Shown: piece after piece, positions 50,709 to 59,125 of the stretch
How the letters are laid out: each line of letters starts with the position of its first letter
Position numbering within the stretch: position 1 is the first letter of the stretch
NCBI GenBank assembly: GCA_964474695.1
Contig: CAYYTK010000011.1
Location: forward strand, 62,001-126,000
Direction: 5' to 3'
From: DAOUBP01 sp964474695
GTDB taxonomy: Bacteria > Chloroflexota > Anaerolineae > CG2-30-64-16
Length of the DNA stretch: 64,000 bases
The notes under the pieces: generated by a model
The model's database searches: none
What the model was told of the DNA's origin: nothing
The model's input: the letters and a program-made list of their open reading frames with translations, nothing else
Translations under genes and position numbers: made by a program

Positions 50709-52607
50709 ATGAGCAAGATCGTTGGTATTGACTTGGGTACTACAAATAGCGTTGTCGCCGTCGTAGAGGGCGGCGATCCTGTGGTGATTCCTACTGCTGA
50801 GGGCGCGCGGTTGTGCCCTTCGGTGGTCGCGTTCACAAAAGCCGGCGAGCGCCTGGTGGGTTGGACTGCGAAGCGCCAGGCTGTGGTGAACCCGGAGAAC
50901 ACTGTGACTTCGATCAAGCGTTTCATGGGACGGCGCTACGATGAGACCGGCGCGGAGCGGGCCATCGTGCCCTACAAGGTGATCGAGGGCGGGGCCGGTG
51001 ATGCGCGCGTGCGTATTCCGATGACCGGCAGGGAGTACACGCCGCAGGAAATCTCAGCCATGATCCTGGGCAAGCTGAAAGCCGATGCCGAAGCCTATCT
51101 CGGCGAACCTGTGACCCAGGCCGTAATCACCGTGCCGGCCTACTTTAACGACAGCCAGCGCCAGGCCACCAAAGATGCCGGCAAGATCGCGGGCCTGGAT
51201 GTGCTGCGCATCATCAATGAGCCGACCGCGGCCGCCTTAGCCTACGGGCTTGACAAGCAAGGAAGCGAAACGATCCTCGTCTTCGACCTTGGCGGCGGCA
51301 CGTTTGATGTGTCGATTCTTGAGGTGGGGGATGGCGTTGTCGAGGTAAAGGCGACCAACGGCGACACTCACCTGGGCGGGGATGATTGGGATCAGCGCCT
51401 CGTGGACCATGTCGCGGACGAGTTCAAGCGTGAGCACGGCATTGATCTCCGCAGCGACCGCCAGGCGCTGCAGCGGCTCAAGGAAGCGGCAGAGAAGGCC
51501 AAGATCGAGCTCTCCAGCGTGATGGAGACTGAGATCAATCTGCCGTTCATTACGGCCGATGCCAGTGGGCCCAAGCATTTGCTGCTGAAGATAAGTCGCG
51601 CCAAGTTCGAGCAACTCACCGCAGATCTGCTTCAGCGGTGCCGCGGCCCCTTCGAGCAAGCGCTGCGCGACGCCAGGCTGTCGGCCGGCGATATCGATGA
51701 GGTGGTTCTGGTGGGCGGTTCCACCCGCATGCCGATGGTGCTGGACCTGGTCCGCAAGCTGGCGAGCGGCAAAGAGCCGCATCGCGGGGTCAATCCGGAT
51801 GAGGTGGTGGCCGTCGGGGCTGCGCTGCAGGGCGGCGTGCTGTCGGGTGCTGTGAAGGATGTGTTGTTGCTGGATGTGACGCCATTGACCCTCGGCGTGG
51901 AGACGCTGGGCGGTGTCATGACCCCGATCATCGAGCGCAACACCACAATCCCGGTCAAGAAGGGCCAGGTGTTCAGCACGGCTGAGGACAATCAGCCTGC
52001 GGTGACGATCCATGTGCTTCAGGGCGAGCGCCCGATGGCGGCCGACAATATGTCGCTGGGCCAATTCAACCTGGAGGGGATACCACCTGCGCCGCGTGGT
52101 CTGCCGCAGGTCGAGGTGACGTTCGACATCGACGCTAACGGCATCCTGCATGTCAGCGCTCAGGATAAGGCCAGCGGCAAGGTGCAGCAGATTACGATCA
52201 CCGCCTCCACCAACCTGAACAAGGAAGATATCGAACGCATGGTGCGCCAGGCTGAGATCAACAAGGCCGCGGATCAGCGCCGCAAGGAGTTGATCGAGGC
52301 GCGCAACCAGGCAGATCAGATGGCGTATGTGTCTGAGAAGAGCCTGCGGGAGTTGGCCGAGGGGGGCGCCATGCGGATCGAAGACCGCCACGCCTTGGAG
52401 CAGTTGATTGCCGAGGTGCGCAAGACCGCACAGGGTGAGGACATCACGGCGATTCGTGATGCGATGAATCGTCTTCAGCAGGCCGGCTCTGGCATGGGCC
52501 AGAACTCGGCAGGTGCTGGCTCGAACGGCCATAACGGAAGCGGCCGCGGGCAGGCCCCGTCCGGTGAGGGCGAGGACGTCGTTGAGGGTGAGTTCCGACG
52601 CGTGTAA
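50709..52607 (+). CDS. dnaK: Molecular chaperone DnaK (Hsp70)
   Basis: ATG with AAGGAG upstream. 632 residues, full length. ATPase domain: IVGIDLGTTNSVVAVVEGGD, IINEPTAAALAYGLDKQ, FDLGGGTFDVSILEVGDGVV, VLVGGSTRMPMV. Substrate domain: LLDVTPLTLGVETLGGVMTP and ITASTNLNKEDIERMVRQAE, then a Gly/Ser/Asn-rich tail ending EGEDVVEGEFRRV. It folds and remodels proteins with DnaJ and GrpE, neither of which is adjacent here, so this is an isolated dnaK locus, possibly one of several copies. Confidence 0.97.
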   Translation: MSKIVGIDLGTTNSVVAVVEGGDPVVIPTAEGARLCPSVVAFTKAGERLVGWTAKRQAVVNPENTVTSIKRFMGRRYDETGAERAIVPYKVIEGGAGDARVRIPMTGREYTPQEISAMILGKLKADAEAYLGEPVTQAVITVPAYFNDSQRQATKDAGKIAGLDVLRIINEPTAAALAYGLDKQGSETILVFDLGGGTFDVSILEVGDGVVEVKATNGDTHLGGDDWDQRLVDHVADEFKREHGIDLRSDRQALQRLKEAAEKAKIELSSVMETEINLPFITADASGPKHLLLKISRAKFEQLTADLLQRCRGPFEQALRDARLSAGDIDEVVLVGGSTRMPMVLDLVRKLASGKEPHRGVNPDEVVAVGAALQGGVLSGAVKDVLLLDVTPLTLGVETLGGVMTPIIERNTTIPVKKGQVFSTAEDNQPAVTIHVLQGERPMAADNMSLGQFNLEGIPPAPRGLPQVEVTFDIDANGILHVSAQDKASGKVQQITITASTNLNKEDIERMVRQAEINKAADQRRKELIEARNQADQMAYVSEKSLRELAEGGAMRIEDRHALEQLIAEVRKTAQGEDITAIRDAMNRLQQAGSGMGQNSAGAGSNGHNGSGRGQAPSGEGEDVVEGEFRRV

Positions 52608-52628
52608 GATGCCGCGCGGCAGCGGGTG

Positions 52629-52654
52629 GCGCCGCATCCGGCCGGATGCGGCGC
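52629..52654. repeat. Perfect 26-bp palindrome downstream of dnaK
   Basis: Two 13-base arms GCGCCGCATCCGG and its complement with no loop, 22 bases after the dnaK stop. There is no T-run, so either a weak terminator or a dispersed repeat. Confidence 0.6.
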
Positions 52655-52711
52655 TACAGGGCCACGCGTCAGGGAATTGTCGGCTTCGTAACACGTCCCG
52701 TAATTGGGTTG

Positions 52712-52720
52712 TGATATAAT
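52712..52720 (+). promoter_or_regulatory. Extended -10 promoter of the zinc metallopeptidase gene
   Basis: TG-A-TATAAT, a perfect extended -10, with no good -35. Predicted start near 52727, ~55 bases before the GTG at 52782. Confidence 0.72.
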
Positions 52721-52781
52721 AGGTTGTTAGTTGGTAGGCGCGCGGCTTGTGGGTCAAGCTTCTTTGCCTGAGGGAGGATGA

Positions 52782-53465
52782 GTGTATTTCGATTCAACGT
52801 ACCTGTTGTTTGTGGCGCCGGCTCTGTTGTTGGCGTTCTATGCGCAGATCAAGGTTAAGAGCGCGTACGGCAAGTGGACTAAAGTGGCGAACGCGCGCGG
52901 CCTGACGGGACTTGATGCAGCCAGGGTGATCCTGGGGCCCGAAGGGCTGGGGCATGTTTCCATCGCGGGCATTCCCGGTGAGTTGACCGATCATTACGAT
53001 CCGCGGGAGAAGAAACTGGGGCTTTCGGCCGGCGTGGCGCGCCAGCCCAGCGTTGCAGCCCTGGCCATCGTGGCGCACGAGATCGGTCACGCGTTGCAGG
53101 ATAACCAGGGCTATGCGCCGCTCAGGCTGCGCGGGGCGATCGTGCCAGCGGTGCAGGTCAGCGCGTGGGTGGCGCCGATCCTGTTCATGATCGGCCTGCT
53201 GCTTAATATGACGCAACTGGCCTGGCTCGGTGTGGCGTTTTTCGGCGCCAGTGTGTTGTTCTCGCTGATCACTTTGCCTGTGGAGTTCGATGCCAGCCGC
53301 CGCGCGCTGCGTCTGCTGCAGACGTATCAGTTGGCTGATGGTGGTGAACTGCGCGGGGCAAAATCGGTGTTGGATGCCGCCGCGCTGACATATGTCGCCG
53401 CGTTGGCGCAGACCCTGATGACGATGCTCTACTACATTACGCTGCTGAACCGCCGCCGCGATTGA
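52782..53465 (+). CDS. Membrane zinc metallopeptidase (YugP/PF04298 family)
   Basis: GTG start with GGGAGG about 5 bases before. 227 residues: N-terminal membrane helix (YLLFVAPALLLAFYAQIKV), zinc motif HEIGH at 99-103 (VAHEIGHALQDNQ), two further helices (VSAWVAPILFMIGLLLN; LGVAFFGASVLFSLITLPVE) and FDASRRAL supplying the third ligand. Usual family length. Substrate unknown. It is 16 bases upstream of an HtrA-like protease gene, suggesting a shared role in envelope quality control. Confidence 0.9.
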   Translation: MYFDSTYLLFVAPALLLAFYAQIKVKSAYGKWTKVANARGLTGLDAARVILGPEGLGHVSIAGIPGELTDHYDPREKKLGLSAGVARQPSVAALAIVAHEIGHALQDNQGYAPLRLRGAIVPAVQVSAWVAPILFMIGLLLNMTQLAWLGVAFFGASVLFSLITLPVEFDASRRALRLLQTYQLADGGELRGAKSVLDAAALTYVAALAQTLMTMLYYITLLNRRRD

Positions 53466-53481
53466 TCAAGAGGTGCCCGAC

Positions 53482-54768
53482 ATGAAGCGTTCCCGAATCC
53501 TCCCGCTGATACTGGCGATGCTGGCTTTGAGCCTGGCCTTGATGGGGTGTGGGCTGTTGACCCCCGCGGTCAGGATGCTGACCGAACCGACCTCGACGCC
53601 GCGGCCGCGCGTCACAGCGCGGCCCCCTGTCTCGACCCCCAGGGCTGTGGTTCCGACACCTCAGCGTCCGGCGGCGCCCGTTCAGCCGGCGGCCCCGGCC
53701 CCGAGCATCGAGATCGTGCCCGGCGCGGATATTGAGTCCCAGATCTATACTGCGGTCTATCAGAAGGTCAATCCTTCGGTGGTCTACATTGAGAACCTGA
53801 CAGAGGTGAGCCTGCGCGACGAAGAGGGGCAAGGCTCCGATGAGACATTCGCCGAGAGCTCCGGCTCCGGCTTCGTGTGGGACTCGGCGGGCCATATCGT
53901 CACCAATCAGCATGTGGTGGAGGGCGCCTCTGCCCTGCGCGTGACCTTCTCCGATGGCATCGTGCTGGATGCGGAGCTGATCGGGACTGATCCTGATAGC
54001 GACGTGGCGGTCATCAAGGTCGATCCGAGCTTGGTGGAACTGGTGGTGGTGGAACAGGGCCGGATCGAGGATGTGGCGGTCGGTCAGCGTGCGATCGCCA
54101 TCGGCAATCCCTTCGGCCTGGTGGGCTCTATGACGACGGGCATCGTCAGCGCCATTGGCCGAAGCGTGGCGGGGCAGACCAACTACAGCATTCCGCTGGC
54201 CATCCAAACCGACGCTGCCATCAATCCCGGCAATTCCGGCGGCCCGCTTCTCAACGAGAGGGGCCAGGTCATCGGCATCAATTTCCAGATTGCGTCGGCG
54301 AACGGCAGCAACTCGGGTGTGGGCTTTGCGATCCCGATCAGTATTGTCCAGCGCGTTGTGCCGGCGCTGATCGAGAACGGCGTCTATCGGCATGCCTATC
54401 TGGGCATCAGCGGGCAGACGTACAGCCCGGCGTGGGCGGAAGCGCTGGGGTTCCCACAGGACGCGCGCGGGGCGTATGTCATGACCGTCGCAGAGGGCGG
54501 CCCGGCCGCGCGTGGTGGCTTGCGCGCCGGCGCCGGTAACACCGACATTCTGCTCGGCGTGGATATGAGCGGGCCGATTTACCTCCCCAGCGGTGGCGAC
54601 TTGATCACCGCTATCGACGATCAGCCCGTCAAGCGATTCGATGATCTGCTGATCTATCTCGAGAGCTCTAAGTCGCCTGGCGAGCAAGTGACCCTGACGG
54701 TGCTGCGTTCCACCGGCGAGAAGCAGGTGCAGGTCACACTGGGCGAGCGTCCGCGCCAGACACAGTAA
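53482..54768 (+). CDS. HtrA/DegP-like serine protease, lipoprotein
   Basis: ATG 53482 with GAGG 8 bases upstream. 428 residues: lipobox LMGC (Cys23), Pro-rich linker, trypsin fold with His144 (TNQHVV), Asp174 (DSDVAVIKV) and Ser252 (NPGNSGGPLL), then one PDZ domain (~330-420; GGDLITAIDDQPVKRFDDLL). It degrades or refolds damaged proteins at the outer face of the membrane. Tandem paralogue of the next gene. Confidence 0.93.
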   Translation: MKRSRILPLILAMLALSLALMGCGLLTPAVRMLTEPTSTPRPRVTARPPVSTPRAVVPTPQRPAAPVQPAAPAPSIEIVPGADIESQIYTAVYQKVNPSVVYIENLTEVSLRDEEGQGSDETFAESSGSGFVWDSAGHIVTNQHVVEGASALRVTFSDGIVLDAELIGTDPDSDVAVIKVDPSLVELVVVEQGRIEDVAVGQRAIAIGNPFGLVGSMTTGIVSAIGRSVAGQTNYSIPLAIQTDAAINPGNSGGPLLNERGQVIGINFQIASANGSNSGVGFAIPISIVQRVVPALIENGVYRHAYLGISGQTYSPAWAEALGFPQDARGAYVMTVAEGGPAARGGLRAGAGNTDILLGVDMSGPIYLPSGGDLITAIDDQPVKRFDDLLIYLESSKSPGEQVTLTVLRSTGEKQVQVTLGERPRQTQ

Positions 54769-54784
54769 GAATCTTGCAGGATAG

Positions 54785-54819
54785 CAGGCGCCTGGCGTGT
54801 CCAGGCGCCTGTTTTTTTT
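54785..54819 (+). terminator. Strong rho-independent terminator between the two HtrA genes
   Basis: Perfect 11-bp stem CAGGCGCCTGG and its complement, five-base loop, then eight T residues; it ends 11 bases before the next ATG. The downstream HtrA gene must therefore rely on readthrough or a promoter inside this gene. Confidence 0.93.
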
Positions 54820-54829
54820 GAGGCTCACC

Positions 54830-56032
54830 ATGAGACGTCCCTTGTTTTCGCGCTGGATCATCTTGACTGCCGTGCTGGCGTTGGCGGCTGGTTGCAGCAG
54901 CCTGCCCGAAGCCCTGGTGGTAAGGGGAACGCCCGCCTCTGGCGCCGATCCGACACCCCAGGTGGTCGTAGTGGTGGCTACACCCACGCCCGGCCTGCTG
55001 CCGGTGACTGAGAGCGCCGACACGATGGAGGCGCGGCGCATCGCAGTGTACGAACGCGTCGCGCCCGCAGTGGTCAATGTTACGACCCAGGTGCTCCGCT
55101 CCAGTTTCTTCTGGGGCGCGGTGCCTGAGGAAGGCAGCGGCTCCGGCTTTTTGTGGGATCAGGCAGGGCATATCGTCACCAACAATCATGTGGTTGCGGG
55201 CGCCGAGAGCATCGAGATCAGCTTCGGTGGTGATTCCAACATGACCGCGACGGTCGTCGGCACTGATCCGATCAACGATTTGGCCGTCCTTAAGGTGGAT
55301 TCGATCCCCCAGGGGGTCCGGCCGGTGACGCTTGGCACGTCCGCCGACCTCAAGGTGGGCCAGACCGCCATTGTCATCGGTAACCCGTTCGGCCAGTTTG
55401 AGCGCACCATGACGCAGGGCATCATCAGCGCGGTCAACCGCACCATCGAGACCGACAGCACCGTGTTGCGCGGGGTGATCCAGACCGACGCGGCCATCAA
55501 CCGCGGCAACTCCGGCGGCCCGCTGCTGGATTCGAGCGGCCGGCTGATCGGCGTCAACAGCGCGATTTACTCGCCCACGGGCACCTCCGCCGGGGTGGGG
55601 CTGGCAATCCCGGTGGATAAAGTCAGCGAGGTGGTTCCGGTGCTGATTGAAAAGGGCCGGTATCCGCATCCCTGGCTGGGCATCGAAGGGCTGGGGTATG
55701 AGCTGTCGCCGAGCCTGGCGAAGGGGCTGCGCATGTCTGTCGACAGCGGCCTGCTGATCGCGCAAATGTACCAGCGCAGCCCTGCCGATAAAGCCGGCTT
55801 GCGCAATGCGACTGACCAGGTCATTCTGGGCAATCGGCGTTACCTGGTAGGGGGCGACGTGGTCACCGCGATCGATGGCGTGCCGCTGGCGAAATGGGAC
55901 GATTTGAGCGCATATTTGGAGGAAAAGACCACAGTGGGCCAGCAGGTGGCGCTTACCGTGATTCGGAACGGCAAGGAGCTGACCGTGCAGGTGACGCTGG
56001 AGGATACGCCGGAGTCGTTGCAGGGACAATGA
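54830..56032 (+). CDS. HtrA/DegP-like serine protease, lipoprotein (second copy)
   Basis: ATG 54830 has GAGG 6 bases upstream; a frame start at 54797 would lie within the terminator. 400 residues: lipobox ALAAGC (Cys22), short Pro-rich linker, catalytic His120 (TNNHVV), Asp150 (NDLAVLKV), Ser228 (NRGNSGGPLL), one PDZ domain (GGDVVTAIDGVPLAKWDDLS). A duplicated partner of the preceding gene with a shorter linker. Confidence 0.93.
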   Translation: MRRPLFSRWIILTAVLALAAGCSSLPEALVVRGTPASGADPTPQVVVVVATPTPGLLPVTESADTMEARRIAVYERVAPAVVNVTTQVLRSSFFWGAVPEEGSGSGFLWDQAGHIVTNNHVVAGAESIEISFGGDSNMTATVVGTDPINDLAVLKVDSIPQGVRPVTLGTSADLKVGQTAIVIGNPFGQFERTMTQGIISAVNRTIETDSTVLRGVIQTDAAINRGNSGGPLLDSSGRLIGVNSAIYSPTGTSAGVGLAIPVDKVSEVVPVLIEKGRYPHPWLGIEGLGYELSPSLAKGLRMSVDSGLLIAQMYQRSPADKAGLRNATDQVILGNRRYLVGGDVVTAIDGVPLAKWDDLSAYLEEKTTVGQQVALTVIRNGKELTVQVTLEDTPESLQGQ

Positions 56033-56070
56033 TAACTTCTTCGAAGGCGAGCGGATGGAGCAGTGTCTTA

Positions 56071-56112
56071 GACTTGGCGGGGTGCTTTTGTCGCCCCGCC
56101 AAGTCTTCTTTA
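56071..56112 (+). terminator. Rho-independent terminator
   Basis: Perfect 12-bp stem GACTTGGCGGGG and its complement, 11-base loop, followed by TTCTTTAAT. It ends the HtrA transcript before the convergent genes. Confidence 0.88.
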
Positions 56113-56132
56113 ATCATGCTTCCTTGATCGTA

Positions 56133-56423
56133 TCAGCGCAACATCAACGGCAGATAGACGTGATACCCCGATGGGAGTGCACCCCAAAAGCCGGCGACGA
56201 GCTCAGTATCCGCGCTGGCGGCGGGCCCGGCCGCGGGTTGGCCGGCGGTGGCGTCCAACTCGAAGCTGGCGCTCGCCGCGTGCGGCCCCCCGGCGCCGAC
56301 TACGGCGCGGTCCAGCGTGAACCCGGCGTTCGGCGCCGGGCCTTCATCAGCATAAGCCGGCGCAACAACCAGGAAGAGGAGCACCGGCAGGAGCAGGAGT
56401 GCGGCGAGTTTTCGAGCGATCAT
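56133..56423 (-). CDS. Small secreted protein ending in YLPLMLR
   Basis: 96 residues: signal peptide (LAALLLLPVLLFLVVAPAYA), a short region with VVGAGGPHAASASFELDATA and VAGFWGALPSGY, and terminal HVYLPLMLR. ATG has GGAGGAGGAG just upstream and lies 14 bases after the stop of the large YadA-like gene, so it is cotranscribed. The AGQPAAG...VAGFWG pattern occurs in short surface proteins of this phylum. Probably sorted by the YLPLVLR-type tail; function unknown. Confidence 0.78.
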   Translation of the reverse strand: MIARKLAALLLLPVLLFLVVAPAYADEGPAPNAGFTLDRAVVGAGGPHAASASFELDATAGQPAAGPAASADTELVAGFWGALPSGYHVYLPLMLR

Positions 56424-56437
56424 GATCTCCTCCTCCG

Positions 56438-58849
56438 TTAGCGGATGGTCACCAGGACCCAGATCAGCCCCCGGCCGGCCGGCAGCCCCTCGAGGGCGAC
56501 GCCGACCACGGGTGCGGCCTCGGCGACCGGTACACCCTCGACGGAGACAGTGCGCAGGCCGCGAGCGTATCCGGCCGTGCTGGCCGTCGTGAGGCGTTGC
56601 CCGGCTGTGATGGGCCCGCCGGCCGCATCAACACGGGCCTGTGCGACGCCGGAGACGATGATGAAAAGGTGGTCACCCGCGGCGATGGGGCCGTCGGCGG
56701 CTTCGGCGCTGATGGTGGTCTTGTCATCTTTGCTGCTCTCGACCAGCGCGGCGCGGCGGGCTACAACGCCGACAGCCCCGGCGGTCGCGCGATGCACGGC
56801 GAGGAGGGGCTGACCGCCTGATGTCAGCGGGGGTCGCACGCCGTCTGCGGCGACCACATCACCGACCTGTAAGGCCTCGCTTCCGCTGTTGATGGCCACG
56901 TACGCCAGGGTGCAGCCCACGCAGTTGCCGACGACGTAGATATTGTCCTCGAAGTATCCGCTGTAGGTGCCGTTAGAGCTCGCGTAAATGGCAGGGCTGG
57001 TGCTATAGTTGATAGCGTACAGCGCAGCCCAATAGTTGCCTCGTGAGATATTGGCGTAGATGTCGATGCCGTCGCCGTTGTCGGTCGGGGTGTCGTCAGC
57101 GTAATTGTCTACTCGCAGGCCCCAGTAGGCATACTTGGCGGTGATGCTGGCCCCCCCGCCGGCGCGTACGTTGAACGAGTCTTGCGCGTACGCGGTGAAG
57201 TCCGTGTCGGCGGAGTCCGCCCAGACGAAGCTGCCCTGGGTTGTGGCCTTGGCGCGCCGGCCGGCTGCAAAGCTCCAGGCGCCGCTGGCAGTGTTGAAAG
57301 TGCCTCCGGCGACAGTGGCATTGGCGCCGCTGGCAGTGTTCCCGAAACCTCCGGCGACAGTGGTATTGTCGTCGCTGGCAGTGTTCTGTTCGCCCCCGGC
57401 GATGGTGGAGGCCCCGCCGCCAGCAGTGTTAATGTAACCTCCGGCGATGGTGGAGGCCCAGCCGCCGGCGATGTTTCTCCCACCCCCACCGACGGTCGCG
57501 GTCCAGGATGCCGTGTTGCCCCCGCCCCCGCCGACCGTACCGTAATTGGCTGTGACGGTGTTTGTACAGGGGTCATTTCCCGATGCTCCGCATTCCAGGG
57601 CATTGCTGCCGCCGCCAGCGATAGTTTGGGAGAGGTAGCCGGCAGTCACGCTGTTGCTGCTGTACCCGGCGATGACGTTTGTGCCATAGACGGTGGATGG
57701 GGCGGATGCGGCGCTGAAGGGACCAGTAGATGGGGCGCTGGTGTTCCCGGACTGCATCCCCCAGGAAGCCGGTTCGAGGCGGAGGGCGCGCTGGTTGTTG
57801 ATCTTAAGCTCTAGCGCTGTGTTATCGGTCGTACCCAGGAAGTTGGCGCCGGGCGTCGTGCCGGCGTTGCCGGTCAGGGACCAGCCGGCGTCATCTGTTT
57901 CGCACGTTACGCTGCCGTCGGCGTTGACCACCCGGATCGCCGAACCGGCCGCGCACATGTCGGATACGCGACGCTGCAGGTAAGCCGTGTTCGCGGCGAA
58001 GACAGCGCCGGTCAGCGTCAGCCCGGTTCCCGCGCTGTAGGTGGTATTATCGTCCGTTTCGCACGTCACACTGCCGTCGGCGTTGACCACCCGGATCGCC
58101 GAACCGGCTGTGCACGTGTCAGATACGCGGCGTTGCAGGTAGCCTATATCTGCGGCGAAAGTCGTGCCGGTCAGCGTCAGCCCGGTTCCTGCGCCGTAGG
58201 TGGTGTTATCGTCCGTCTCGCACGTCACACTGCCGTCTGCATTGACCACACGGATCGCCGAGCCGGCTGCGCACGTGTCAGATACGCGGCGTTGCAGGTA
58301 GCCTGTATCTGCGGCGAAAGTCGTGCCGGCCAGCGTCAGCCCGGTTCCCGCGCTGTAGGTGGTATTGTCGTCCACACCGTCAGCGAAGCCGGCCGGCACT
58401 GACTGCAGGCCTGACCAGGGCGCCTTCGTTGCGTAAAGCGCGTACGGCACCGCGGTCAGCGGGTGTCGCGGGCTAAGGATGCTGTAGTCGCCGCTGCTGC
58501 TGCCCGGCCGCACACCCACTTCCAGCCAGCGCGCCTGCCCGTCGAAGGCAGTGGCGCCGAAGTCGAGTTCCACGGTGAAGATGCCGCCAGAGATGGAGAT
58601 GTCATCGCGCGTCAGGGTGGCGCCCACCTGGCTGCCGCCGCTGGCGGCGTTGTAAATGATGAACTGAAAGTCATGGGGTCCACTGGCAGGTGAGCTGCCT
58701 GAGCGCAGGCTCCCCTGGTAGGTGAAGGCCGTGGAGATGGGGGTATCGGGCGCGTCGGGTTGCGACTCCTGACCGGCGACGGGGCCGGTCAGGGCAATGA
58801 GGGTGGCGGCGACAACAAGCAGGGTACTGAGAAGACGGGTGGGTGACAT
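56438..58849 (-). CDS. Large secreted fibre-like protein with YadA-head-type repeats
   Basis: 803 residues: signal peptide (LLSTLLVVAATLIALTGPVA) and a beta-rich N-terminal domain (FTYQGSLRSGSSPASGPHDF). About three copies of a 53-residue repeat follow (DDNTTYSAGTGLTLTG...YLQRRVSDTC...VNADGSVTCE), resembling phage tail-fibre or collagen-like shafts. Next is a run of YadA-head-like beta-roll repeats (NTASGANATVAGGTFNTASG) ending SFAAGRRAKA. The C-terminal ~150 residues (LQVGDVVAADGVRPPLTSGG) look like a fibre tip. No membrane anchor or YLPLVLR tail. Probably a trimeric surface fibre or adhesin. Confidence 0.72.
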   Translation of the reverse strand: MSPTRLLSTLLVVAATLIALTGPVAGQESQPDAPDTPISTAFTYQGSLRSGSSPASGPHDFQFIIYNAASGGSQVGATLTRDDISISGGIFTVELDFGATAFDGQARWLEVGVRPGSSSGDYSILSPRHPLTAVPYALYATKAPWSGLQSVPAGFADGVDDNTTYSAGTGLTLAGTTFAADTGYLQRRVSDTCAAGSAIRVVNADGSVTCETDDNTTYGAGTGLTLTGTTFAADIGYLQRRVSDTCTAGSAIRVVNADGSVTCETDDNTTYSAGTGLTLTGAVFAANTAYLQRRVSDMCAAGSAIRVVNADGSVTCETDDAGWSLTGNAGTTPGANFLGTTDNTALELKINNQRALRLEPASWGMQSGNTSAPSTGPFSAASAPSTVYGTNVIAGYSSNSVTAGYLSQTIAGGGSNALECGASGNDPCTNTVTANYGTVGGGGGNTASWTATVGGGGRNIAGGWASTIAGGYINTAGGGASTIAGGEQNTASDDNTTVAGGFGNTASGANATVAGGTFNTASGAWSFAAGRRAKATTQGSFVWADSADTDFTAYAQDSFNVRAGGGASITAKYAYWGLRVDNYADDTPTDNGDGIDIYANISRGNYWAALYAINYSTSPAIYASSNGTYSGYFEDNIYVVGNCVGCTLAYVAINSGSEALQVGDVVAADGVRPPLTSGGQPLLAVHRATAGAVGVVARRAALVESSKDDKTTISAEAADGPIAAGDHLFIIVSGVAQARVDAAGGPITAGQRLTTASTAGYARGLRTVSVEGVPVAEAAPVVGVALEGLPAGRGLIWVLVTIR
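57880..58385 (-). repeat. 159-bp coding tandem repeat, three copies plus a partial
   Basis: The word CGCACGT recurs at 57901, 58060 and 58219, a 159-base period encoding the 53-residue shaft repeat of the fibre-like protein. Copies are highly similar at DNA level, so copy number may vary. Confidence 0.92.
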
Positions 58850-59051
58850 AGAGATGCTCCTTTCCTTGGGCGCCTAGCGTGATTGCGTAGCGCAAGCTGC
58901 TGGCTTGGGCTGTGGCGCTTCTCGATCGCATACGAATCTGTGCCAAGGACCGGCGCGAGGGCTGCAGGGCGGGTGCGATGACATGCACCGGCAGATGTCA
59001 CTGAGATCAGTCTAGCACCGCCAGAGGGCGCTGTCAATGGGTATGCCAAAT

Positions 59052-59098
59052 CCGACGATGACCCGCATCATGTGGTATCATTTGCGAGTCATCGTCGG
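59052..59098 (+). repeat. 11-bp inverted repeat upstream of an orphan translation start
   Basis: CCGACGATGAC (59052-59062) and its exact complement (59088-59098), 25 bases apart. Between them is TGTGGTATCAT, an extended-10-like element. GGGAGGG and an ATG (59110) follow on the + strand, reading MTSDELMRPLERP into the antisense of the fructokinase gene. The rest of 58850-59125 is featureless. Confidence 0.5.
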
Positions 59099-59125
59099 GA
59101 GGGATTTGAATGACTAGTGATGAGC

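Noticed and set aside
51237..52757. 506-residue open frame antisense to dnaK
   Set aside because: dnaK is unambiguous on the other strand; the antisense frame is His/Arg/Gln-rich with no start context or family pattern, a GC-codon shadow.
53437..55077. 546-residue minus-strand frame across the first HtrA gene
   Set aside because: Antisense to a clear protease with full catalytic triad; no ribosome binding site or recognisable motif.
57880..58385. Regular 159-bp repeats considered as a CRISPR array
   Set aside because: Units are contiguous with no unique spacers and stay in frame as a 53-residue protein repeat.
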